Assembly (NCBI GenBank): GCA_977017575.1
Contig: CDRNVI010000002.1
Location: forward strand, 186,001 to 250,000
Source: Paramoeba atlantica
Lineage: Eukaryota > Discosea
Direction of reading: 5' to 3'
Length of the DNA: 64,000 nucleotides
Position 1 is the stretch's first letter. The number at the start of each line of letters is the position of its first letter. Below, one piece after another: positions 10,280 through 17,850 of the stretch. The notes under the pieces were generated by a model. It had not been told where the DNA came from and did not search any database. It saw only the letters and a list, made by a program, of their open reading frames with translations. Position numbers and translations under genes: made by a program.

Positions 10280-10981
10280 CTACTCTGTAAAATTTTTGTC
10301 TTCACCTTCATCTGTATCTCTACTTTCGAGAAGATCAAACTCACCTTCCTCGGATGATTTATATTGCGTTTTCGGGCTATGAGTCACTCTTTTAATCTTA
10401 TTTAGGTTTCCACGCAAAAAAATCCGGTCAGCAATCACACGTGGAGGAAGTCTGGATTGTCGAGGACAGTACATATACGACAATATCGATAGCCATGAGT
10501 CACACTTTGTCACGAGAGGTGGCGTCCAAACGTAACGACGCGCGGCGTTAGCAAATAATGGGAAAAGTCTATCACCCGTAGTGCACCAGTAATCATACTC
10601 ATTACTGTGCACAGAGGGATCCCACTCAAAGTCAGTACAAGTGACGTACGCTTGCCATTCTATGTCAGTAATAGAAAATAAGGCGTTTCGCTCTGTTAGT
10701 GCTCCCAAACCTCGATCAAAAAGGTTGTTCGCCCGCTGCACACTGATACTCTTCATGTTATATGGGCGCCCGAATTCAGAAATGAATATTGGATCGAACC
10801 AAACAATGTCTTTCCAAAATTCCATGTTATGGTTTTTAGAAAGCCGGGACATATGATGCTTCAGCGCTTCTTTTAAACCTTCAGGCCCGACTCCTTCCTC
10901 TGAATCCTCGAATAACTGTTCCAAAGTTTCGGCAACGTGCGTCGCTGTAGGTTTCCCATTGAGGTCAGAAAATTTGTTCAA
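10280..10981 (-). CDS. transposon ORF2, hAT-like C-terminal domain
   Basis: This 233-residue protein ends in a region (128-195) that follows the hAT C-terminal dimerisation pattern. An aromatic pair and Trp (YDYW) is followed by FPLFANAARR, then a 'TPP...' segment in place of IPASS, and finally RQSRLPPRV...IFLRGNL, which matches the R-x-RLSPExV...FLxxNL ending of the family. An acidic tail follows. Its ATG lies inside the last codons of ORF1 (ATGA overlap), so it may be made by reinitiation or by -1 frameshifting. It is much shorter than a normal hAT transposase. The hAT reading comes from motif recognition only. Confidence 0.6.
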   Translation of the reverse strand: MNKFSDLNGKPTATHVAETLEQLFEDSEEGVGPEGLKEALKHHMSRLSKNHNMEFWKDIVWFDPIFISEFGRPYNMKSISVQRANNLFDRGLGALTERNALFSITDIEWQAYVTCTDFEWDPSVHSNEYDYWCTTGDRLFPLFANAARRYVWTPPLVTKCDSWLSILSYMYCPRQSRLPPRVIADRIFLRGNLNKIKRVTHSPKTQYKSSEEGEFDLLESRDTDEGEDKNFTE

Positions 10982-11631
10982 TGCAACGAAGAGAATAGTA
11001 TATGTTCTCCCTTCATCCGATCGATGCCAGCGTCAACGGCAGCCCCAAAGTATGTATACTTATCGATGTCCGACTTGAGAATTTCCCATAGCTCATCGGC
11101 GAGAACAGATTCACATTCGTGAAGTTTTCCGGTCTTTTTGGGGAAAAAGGCTAGAAACTGTTCAATGGTAACCTTTGGAGGCCATTGCTCCAGGAGCGAC
11201 CGAACAAAAGTAAGAAATTGCTGCGAAGGAGTGCTCATGAGAGCATGCATGCTGGGTACTATTCGTGTGGCGTAAAGTTCGGCTTCCCTTTCACACGACA
11301 TAGCCATTTGAACAGCGTCAAGTTTCTCCTTATCAATTCGAAGATCGCAGTGCTTACGATGTTGTTGATAATGATTACGAGTCTTGCAATGAGATTCAAA
11401 ATGGCAGCCAGGGGCCATGCATTTGTAATGACATTCATGCCCCATACCGTCAACGGGCATTGCATCATGGTCGTGATGACAATTTGCCGAGCAACGTACG
11501 ACAGCAAAAAGGGGAATCGCCCCCTCTCGCATTAGAACGCTAGGCGGCGTTGCGTGATGAGCGCGAGAGACCGTTCTTTCGGGAGTTACCTCGCTTCCAT
11601 CCTGTTCACCTCGGCTTGACTTCCTAGACAT
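10978..11631 (-). CDS. transposon ORF1, zinc-finger protein
   Basis: This 217-residue protein lies upstream of ORF2 in the same element. Residues 47-95 are rich in Cys and His. C71 and C76, followed by H91 and H94/C95, form a C2H2/BED-like finger, the DNA-binding module expected at the start of a hAT transposase. The rest is mostly helical with no catalytic motif that I recognise. The stop codon overlaps the ORF2 start by 4 nt. It may be one half of a transposase expressed as two chains or by frameshift. Confidence 0.6.
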   Translation of the reverse strand: MSRKSSRGEQDGSEVTPERTVSRAHHATPPSVLMREGAIPLFAVVRCSANCHHDHDAMPVDGMGHECHYKCMAPGCHFESHCKTRNHYQQHRKHCDLRIDKEKLDAVQMAMSCEREAELYATRIVPSMHALMSTPSQQFLTFVRSLLEQWPPKVTIEQFLAFFPKKTGKLHECESVLADELWEILKSDIDKYTYFGAAVDAGIDRMKGEHILFSSLH

Positions 11632-11887
11632 GGTGCTGGAGAAAAGTGAATGAAAATTGAAAAGAAAATGCTATAAGTAACGGAATAATAAATTAGTTTA
11701 AGTAATGCGATCCCAACATTGTTTTCCAATGAAAAAGATGAGCTTTTCTTTAATTGAAATTCGTAGTCAAGGTCCCACTTTGGCATAAAATAATTTTCAA
11801 AATGTATGAAGTACGGACTTTCGTACTTAGTACGGATAGTACGGTACTTAGTACGTACTATCCGTACTAAGGAGATGTATGAGTAAT

Positions 11888-12507
11888 ATAATAAAGGAAA
11901 AAAATATAAAAGGGGGCTCCCGTGGTCCAAAATTGAAAAAAAAATTGAAAAAAATGCGGGGTCTAGGGTGGGCCGGGGGAGGGCATACCGCACGAAATAT
12001 TTTTTGAAAAAAAACCCGCAGAAGGTGCAGCCGGTGTCTTTCCCCTATATTGTAGTATTTTGATAGTTTATATTGTAGTTTATATTGTAGTACAGTTTAT
12101 ATTGTAGTATTTTGATAGTTTCGGACCTACACTAGCTTTCTATACTATACTATACTAGCCTATACTAGCTTTCTACGCCGTTGTTTTCGCCAGATATCCC
12201 TTCTTCGATCCGTGGTGTGCCCCCCAAAATGACCCATTTTTGATTAAAAAAGGTAAAAAAGTATTTTTCGGACCACATGGGGCCTTGTTGTGTCGAAAGA
12301 ATGGTGTGGTTGGAGTCGCATTCTCTACCCAATACGTTCGGTAGGCTTAAATTCACTCCTACAAGTCATTTCCCACACGCAAATATCAGATTTAGTGCTC
12401 TGAGAGCAAAAATACGCAAAAATCACTCCATTTTTACCCGAAAATCGGCTATTTGTGGCCATAATATTTCCGTATTCTTCAGCTTTCCAGGCCAAATTTT
12501 CTTCTTT
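11888..12507. repeat. intergenic with minisatellites
   Basis: At 12,045-12,122 TATATTGTAGTATTTTGATAG-type units repeat about four times with variation. At 12,138-12,175 CTATACTA units repeat. The remaining sequence shows no gene; short ORFs on both strands here lack protein-like composition. Confidence 0.5.
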
Positions 12508-12604
12508 AGGCTCTTCATTAATTGCGGTGGTAGTTTTCAACTCGAAGCGCGCAGCACGAGTGACTTCTAAGTTGGAAACGACCACCGCGTTTAACGAAGA
12601 GCCT
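12508..12604. repeat. 36-bp inverted repeat (hairpin/MITE core)
   Basis: Arm 12,508-12,543 (beginning AGGCTCTTCATTAA) and arm 12,569-12,604 (ending AACGAAGAGCCT) are complementary over 36 bp with few mismatches around a 25-nt loop. No coding sequence is present. It is probably a tiny foldback element. Confidence 0.6.
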
Positions 12605-12720
12605 AATAATAAAGCCGTAAATTATGCTCATAAATTATAGCCAAATTATTTGGCTGTATTTGAAATATAGCCTTTGTTTTTGTTTTTTGGACAGAATTTA
12701 GTATACCGCACCCATTTTGT

Positions 12721-13055
12721 ATACCTACTACCGTATACCCCCCAGTGAGGTACCCCCCAGAAAGACATATTTGGCCTTTTTTGGGCTGATCCCAGTAAGA
12801 GAGATTTGGTTCTGGAGCCCCACAGGAGGCGTATAGGGGGTAGGGGGTGGGTGTCTGCATGTTGGGGGGCCTCAGGGGTAACCCAAAGAAGCGTTTTAAC
12901 ACGTTTTCACAAGAAAAAATGGAAAAAAATAGTCAAAAAAGTTGGGAGAAAAGAGGAAACTGGCCAAAAAAGCATACCCCCCCCAGTAAGAGAGATTTGG
13001 CCATTTCGACCCAAAACCCATTCTTTTACTGGGGGGGGGGGTATACGGTAGGTAT
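12721..13055. mobile_element. MITE with TACCGTATACCCCCC ends
   Basis: The left end (ATACCTA then CTACCGTATACCCCCC, 12,721-12,744) is matched by the complementary right end GGGGGGGTATACGGTAGGTAT (13,034-13,055); the left copy has three extra bases. Inside, CCCAGTAAGAGAGATTTGG occurs twice directly (about 12,789 and 12,979) and a third degenerate copy lies near 12,748. The right third, 12,973-13,040, is itself a hairpin. There is no ORF worth naming. Confidence 0.65.
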
Positions 13056-13247
13056 TTTCGTGGAACATTAAGAGTTTTTAGTATAGGAACATTCTTTGGA
13101 ATCACTTTTCTCCATTGGACCCTGCTAAAGACGTCTTGATGAGAAAACGTCAATTGTCGGATAATCACACCTGTATACACACTGTATCGAAGCAATCATA
13201 CCTCTATGGAGATACCTTCCGATTCAGAAGGTATTCAGTTCATTTCT

Positions 13248-14162
13248 TTAGGTTCTTATTACCAAGCTTTCTATCTTGCACTCGTTACGCTGTAAATACG
13301 TTTTTAAAAGATTTTTAGCCACATTTACAATGTGTTTATATCGACAACTGCCAAGTTTTATTCCACCAAACCATCTCGTCACTATTAATATAATGTTTTT
13401 GAGGCGCAGCGCTTGTAAAAGGAACAGCAGTTTCGAGGACGCTCCAGCTTCACCGTCATCGTCACGACTCTCAAAAAGATCATCATTCTCCATAAAACGG
13501 TAGGCATAGATAGCTGGATGCGTTGCCCCCTTGACTAGCTTGGAGCCGCGTATACGCTCCAGTACCAGGATCACCTCACGTTCTGAACGCGCTTCGGCCA
13601 GGTGAGCCTGAAAAGCCGAACGTCGATCCCTCACCACCTCGCCGGAAAAAAAAGGGACTACAGTATCTTCTAGCGTATTATTCGTTTTAGAATGAATTAT
13701 GTTCTCCGGAAAACCGTTCTCTTCTTTGTTTAGTTTAAGAGACGCCTGATCTCTAAACCCATCCATAAATAATGTGTTCCGTGTTTGAAAAGAGTGCTGC
13801 TGCAGCTCCGTAGTTATGAGCTGCGTAGCGTACACCAAAACTGGTGAAAATCTTAAGCTCTCGATCACTTGATCGTAAATGTCGTGAATGAATTTCTTTC
13901 GCCAAGTTCCACAAACTTTATAGATAGCTGGAAAATAGATGTCAATTCGTGGAGTAGCTGCTGGGTATTCTGCAGAGAGTTCATAACGAATAGTGCACTT
14001 TACTTTTAGGACATGTAATGCAACAAGAACACTGAAGGGAGGGGTTATTGTTACTGCTTCTTCAGATAGCAGCGCCTGCAAACACTTTATTTCTTCATCT
14101 ATAAGGCTCAACGTAGATTCTCCAAATCTATGTCTCGTTTCCTCAGAGAGGATGTCTAACAT
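13248..14162 (-). CDS. IMPACT/YIH1-like protein (RWD + UPF0029)
   Basis: This 304-residue protein has an N-terminal RWD-type domain (about 1-115, with the SAEYPAATPRIDI beta-turn signature) and a C-terminal UPF0029/Impact domain (about 170-290, with RSAFQAHLAEARSE, THPAIYAYRF, DDDGEAGAS and VTRWFGGIKLG). IMPACT/YIH1 proteins bind GCN1 and restrain the eIF2-alpha kinase GCN2, so this would be a cytosolic regulator of the amino-acid starvation response. The length is normal for the family. The gene stands alone between two repeat-rich regions. Confidence 0.9.
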   Translation of the reverse strand: MLDILSEETRHRFGESTLSLIDEEIKCLQALLSEEAVTITPPFSVLVALHVLKVKCTIRYELSAEYPAATPRIDIYFPAIYKVCGTWRKKFIHDIYDQVIESLRFSPVLVYATQLITTELQQHSFQTRNTLFMDGFRDQASLKLNKEENGFPENIIHSKTNNTLEDTVVPFFSGEVVRDRRSAFQAHLAEARSEREVILVLERIRGSKLVKGATHPAIYAYRFMENDDLFESRDDDGEAGASSKLLFLLQALRLKNIILIVTRWFGGIKLGSCRYKHIVNVAKNLLKTYLQRNECKIESLVIRT

Positions 14163-14378
14163 GATGGTGAAAAAGACGTCACTAGGACCATATTATGAGA
14201 TTTGCACGTAATAAACATGTAATACTTGCATACCCTGGATGTGTACAAAAGTAATTTATGTACAGTATGTATTACTACAGGCTGTAGTAATAAGTTAGGC
14301 AGTACGAATAGGAATAATGTGCTTCGTTCTCTAACACAAGGGTGTAGACTACATCCTTGTTTTACTACCATATCGGTC

Positions 14379-14769
14379 AAATCTCCCTTTTTTCCCCCAA
14401 ATTCTTTTTGAAGTTTTGAAGGGCACTCCAAATGCTAAAATTAGTTACTTGCATTTCATCAGCTCATCTTCTGAGGCTGAAATAAAGGCCATTCGTGCTT
14501 TCAATTTCCAATTCGTTCATGTATTGTCCATACAGTATCGATACTGCACCGAAATCTATAAGTGTGTCACACCTTTTGCCAACCTGGTGTGCCACAATTT
14601 GAGCCCTAGAACTCATATTTTCTATAAATGTCCCCGAATGTCTTGGTGTAAATAAGTCAAAGTCTTCTATTTCGTCAATACCAATCTAGAAGGATTGTAA
14701 AATCGCTGAACTCGAAAAAAAATTGAGGTATTTTTTTTTTAAAAAGATTTGGGGGAAAAAAGGGAGATT
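14379..14769. mobile_element. MITE with CTCCCTTTTTTCCCCC arms
   Basis: AATCTCCCTTTTTTCCCCCA at the left (14,380-14,399) is answered by its complement at 14,746-14,769, and the pairing continues inward to TTTTT/AAAAA. Flanking sequence also pairs loosely (ACTACCATAT near 14,365 with GATGGTCGT near 14,815), so the element may extend to about 14,330-14,830. A perfect palindrome around TTTGTGTAGTACTAC (14,783-14,813) lies at the right. It is non-coding. Confidence 0.5.
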
Positions 14770-14825
14770 CCACCACCATATCTTTGTGTAGTACTACAGT
14801 AGTACTACACAAAGATGGTCGTAAA

Positions 14826-14890
14826 ACGTATGCCCTATACGCCTCCTGTGGATCTCACGAGCCAAAACTCTCTTACAGGGGGGTAAATGA
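14826..14890 (-). mobile_element. inverted fragment of the 12.7-kb MITE family
   Basis: The complement of this stretch contains CCCCTGTAAGAGAG, then a loose match, then CCACAGGAGGCGTATAGGG. The same two blocks in the same order occur at about 12,787-12,838. It is a second, inverted and truncated copy of that family. Confidence 0.6.
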
Positions 14891-15422
14891 AAAAAGTATA
14901 TGAAAAAGCATATGAAAAAAGTCATAGATCTTGGTCGTTAAAACGAACATCAATTGAACTCAGAAACTTTTGGTGTAATCATGCAGACACGGGTATTGAA
15001 AACTGGTGGATATAAAGTGTAGGTTTCTCATCCCTGGGTGGGAAACTATATTTCACCTACGACGTAACATACCTATGTGTTCTATGAACACTTGTGTGTG
15101 TTCAGTAGTTCTATGGTTCAATGAACACTTTTATGAACCAATAGAACACTTTTTCGATTTTTTTCCTGGCGCACAAACAATTTTTTTTGAAGCTTTGTTT
15201 CATTCAAATGGCCCCAGATGGTACTACACGACCTAGATCCTCACGTACATGTAGGTACATGGCAGAATAGGTGGTGCGAGTCTGTGCCATCGATATGATT
15301 CCAGCGTCAAGGGGGCCACGAAGAGGCCCCAACCCCCAGTTAGGTTGGTCCTAACACGTCCTAACACGTGTTAGGCGTTTAATCAATTCGGCACACAAAC
15401 GTCTTTAATGCACATAATGTGT

Positions 15423-15782
15423 TCACAGTGCAAAAAGAATGTTTAGTGGAAATGACGACAACGAAGATGAGGAAAAAAATTCAGGTTTTTTCTTTGGGGA
15501 AAAAAGTCCCCTTTCACCCACAAGTGTATCGAGTACTTTCTTTTTTTCATCTGGACCCAGGTTTCTATTCAGAAGCAGGCCATGAAAGCACTCCAAGTCT
15601 TTCGCTGCTTTGTTAGCGTGGCTATCATATTCTTCAAGTGAAGAGCATTGCTTTTGTATTGAGCCTTTCGTGACGATAAACACCCTCCACCATGGAAAGC
15701 GTTCATAAACCCCACCCAATGAAAAGTGACCCACCACTTTTTCTTTCGTACAAGCATCCGTTTGAGCTGATTTTTGTAGCAT
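15423..15782 (-). CDS. hypothetical 119-residue protein
   Basis: This minus-strand ORF lies inside the 2.45-kb inverted-repeat element. The composition is protein-like (VVGHFSLGGVYERFPWW near the start, a KDLECFHGLLLNR helix, a basic serine-rich tail), but I recognise no family. It could be an element-encoded protein or chance. Confidence 0.3.
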   Translation of the reverse strand: MLQKSAQTDACTKEKVVGHFSLGGVYERFPWWRVFIVTKGSIQKQCSSLEEYDSHANKAAKDLECFHGLLLNRNLGPDEKKKVLDTLVGERGLFSPKKKPEFFSSSSLSSFPLNILFAL

Positions 15783-16293
15783 TTTGCAGATCTCAACATA
15801 AAGACTTTGCGCGTGAAGAAACGAAACAAAAAGAAGCGAATACGTATATTTTAGAGAAGAATTTCCATTTAGTCACCTTTTCTCCGTTCTATTTTATACA
15901 CTGCTTAAGGCGAGAGTCAAAACTTAATACCGTATTGTCGATAGGGTATTTACGTTTTGGGGCAAACGAGACCACGCTTTTTGTACACATCGGATAAGTA
16001 AAGGCTTATACATGTATATGAAGGCTAATATAGACCAGACGTTTTCTATGGGAAAGGTCTGGTGAATTGGGGGGGGGCAATTTTTCAATACATCTTTCAT
16101 TCTATTTGTAATATACTCCTTAGAGGCATGGGCGGTGTGTGCCGTAGCCCCACCTTTTTGGGGGAAAGGTACCTTTTTCAGCGTCTCTATGATAGACGAG
16201 CTCCTGATAGACGAGTCAGAGTCCAGAATAACTAAGTGTTTCCACCCTACTCCTATGGCACCCCAAACTTGGCATCTCGGCGCCCAGCGTACT

Positions 16294-16398
16294 GGTTCCC
16301 CATGTAATAGATTGGGGTGGTTCCCCATGGAAGCAAATTAGGGTGGTTCCCCATGGAAATAGATTAGGGTGGTTCCCCATGGAAATGGATTGGGGTGC
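16294..16398. repeat. tandem repeat, GGTTCCCCATGG units
   Basis: Four units of 25-26 bp begin at 16,294, 16,319, 16,345 and 16,371, each GGTTCCCCATG followed by an (A/T)-rich spacer and GATT(A/G)GGGT. A separate single copy lies at 17,095-17,130 inside the same element. Confidence 0.75.
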
Positions 16399-16405
16399 AA
16401 ATGGA

Positions 16406-16495
16406 TTACAGTGTTATATTTTATTACGGTATTATTTAATTACGCTTTAAGGTAAGCGTAATTAAATAATACCGTAATTAAATACAACACTGTAA
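16406..16495. repeat. long hairpin, about 42-bp stem
   Basis: Arms 16,406-16,447 and 16,454-16,495 are complementary over about 42 bp with few mismatches (TTACAGTGTT... paired with ...AACACTGTAA) around a 6-nt loop. It has the form of a snapback MITE inserted into the larger element. Confidence 0.75.
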
Positions 16496-16591
16496 CCGTA
16501 ATGTCATCCACTCGTAAATTACTAATTTTTGAACACACTTTTTGAATAATTTTTAAGCGCCCAAGCCATTAGATTCGTCTGTGATCATTTT

Positions 16592-16876
16592 ATGAAGGCT
16601 TGTGTTTCGTATGAAAGTGAGGCCGATGGTATATTATTTATGTTTCGCATGAAAGTGGATCGGCCTTCGATACCAAAAAGGAGAAAAACAACTGACAACT
16701 CGGAAAATGAGGAGAATTCACAGCCTTTATGGTCTTTGAAGGCATTACTCAAAATGAAATCCCTTGGAAATGGGCCAGCGCGAGACATTCCGGCATCCAA
16801 GCGCGAAGCTGAGGTACGAAGTGTGCTTCGAGGTAAGGTTGCGAGAACTGGCGGTAATAGGAAACCGTCTAAGTAA
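16592..16876 (+). CDS. hypothetical basic 94-residue ORF
   Basis: This plus-strand ORF inside the 2.45-kb element has a nuclear-type basic patch (IPKRRKTTDNSE) and a Lys/Arg-rich end (GKVARTGGNRKPSK). I recognise no family. Its opposite orientation to the host genes fits an element-borne or decayed gene. Confidence is low. Confidence 0.3.
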   Translation: MKACVSYESEADGILFMFRMKVDRPSIPKRRKTTDNSENEENSQPLWSLKALLKMKSLGNGPARDIPASKREAEVRSVLRGKVARTGGNRKPSK

Positions 16877-17514
16877 GGAAAGAATTGATGGAATTGCATC
16901 TTGGCAAATTTTGAATACCTTGAGGATTATTTGTAGGTTATGGGAAAAATATTGTTTGTTTGTACCGTATCAGACACATATAAACTCTGAACTTGGAAGT
17001 CATAGATGAAAGCTTTCAAGGTGAAAGTGTTAAGCTTTTTAACCGACTTTAAGTCGGTCTTATTGGATATTGGATTTATTTTTGTATTTGGATTGGTTCC
17101 CCATGTAATCGATTGGGGTGGCTTCCCATTTTTCTTCGACGGGCACGAAAGGTTCCTGTGGGACCTCGTCCTCTCATTAGAAATTGTTGAGGGTAATAGA
17201 TAATGCTTGACTAAATGAGGGAAACAATAGTTTTTTGCAACAACAACAACAAAATATTTTGAAATGAGAAATGCATTACGTTCGGCGAGTACAAAAAAAG
17301 CTGCCACGCGTACTAAGAGAGAACCTCATACCGCGGCATTCTTATACTGCATAGCTAGGGCATGTGTAATCACTTGGATATGCGCAAAACAAAAAAGTTT
17401 TATGAAAAATAATCAACATGTTCGTGGGATGTGTACCTCCCCAAAAAGTGTTCAATGCGTTCTATGTGTTCAATGAACAAAAAAAAGTGTTCATAGAACA
17501 CATAGGTATGACGT

Positions 17515-17850
17515 AATGTGATCCTTTGGTGGGTTTGGTGGATGTGGTCAGGATTTTTCCTGCAGTAAGGCGGGGGGACCTCTTCACATCCAGGGGCTTT
17601 CACCCAAGTGCGGATATCAGGCCGTGAGAAGAGAGTCTGAAACTCCCAACGTAGGACGCGTAGTTCCTATGAATTGTCACTCACGCGATAGCGCAACTGC
17701 GTTTTCCGCGTTTTGAATGCAGAAGAAACTGATTTTGAATGCAGAAGGGAATTTGACCGACAATAGCCCATTTTTGGGTAAAAATAGGGTCATTTTTGTG
17801 TACTAGTGTTTTCGCTCTCAAAGCACTAAATCCGATTTTTTCGCATAGGA
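17515..17850. other. intergenic, nothing recognised
   Basis: I see no gene, RNA or repeat in this interval beyond a duplicated phrase (TTTTGAATGCAGAAG) at about 17,712-17,745. Confidence 0.5.

Larger units (their letters stand above)
9710..11881. mobile_element. hAT-like DNA transposon with 6-bp target duplication
   Basis: The element starts CATACATCTCC (9,710-9,720) and ends in its exact complement GGAGATGTATG (11,871-11,881). It is flanked by direct AGTAAT copies (9,704-9,709 and 11,882-11,887). Inside, long GTAC-rich inverted arms extend to about 9,835 and from about 11,808, sharing segments such as AAGTCCGTACTT. It carries two minus-strand ORFs in about 1.35 kb. The 6-bp duplication is shorter than the 8 bp usual for hAT, although some hAT branches and IS3EU/Dada-type elements make 5-7 bp. 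Intact ends and open frames suggest a young copy. Confidence 0.8.
15062..17514. mobile_element. 2.45-kb element with TATGTGTTCTATGAACAC inverted ends
   Basis: ACGT(AA)CATACCTATGTG-TTCTATGAACAC at 15,062-15,091 is nearly exactly complementary to 17,487-17,514. Both ends then carry several GTTC-AT-GAAC half-palindromes (GTTCAATGAACA, GTTCATTGAACA), as subterminal binding repeats would. Inside are one small ORF on each strand, a 25-26 bp tandem repeat, a 42-bp-stem hairpin and a 17-nt palindrome (17,042-17,058). I recognise no transposase, so it is probably non-autonomous and composite. No clear target duplication was found. Confidence 0.6.

Noticed and set aside
11586-11993. 135-residue minus-strand ORF across the right end of the transposon
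   Set aside because: It crosses the element boundary and target duplication and overlaps ORF1 in another frame, so it cannot be an ancestral gene.
15924-16328. 134-residue minus-strand ORF in the 2.45-kb element
   Set aside because: It runs through the tandem repeat and has no domain-like pattern.
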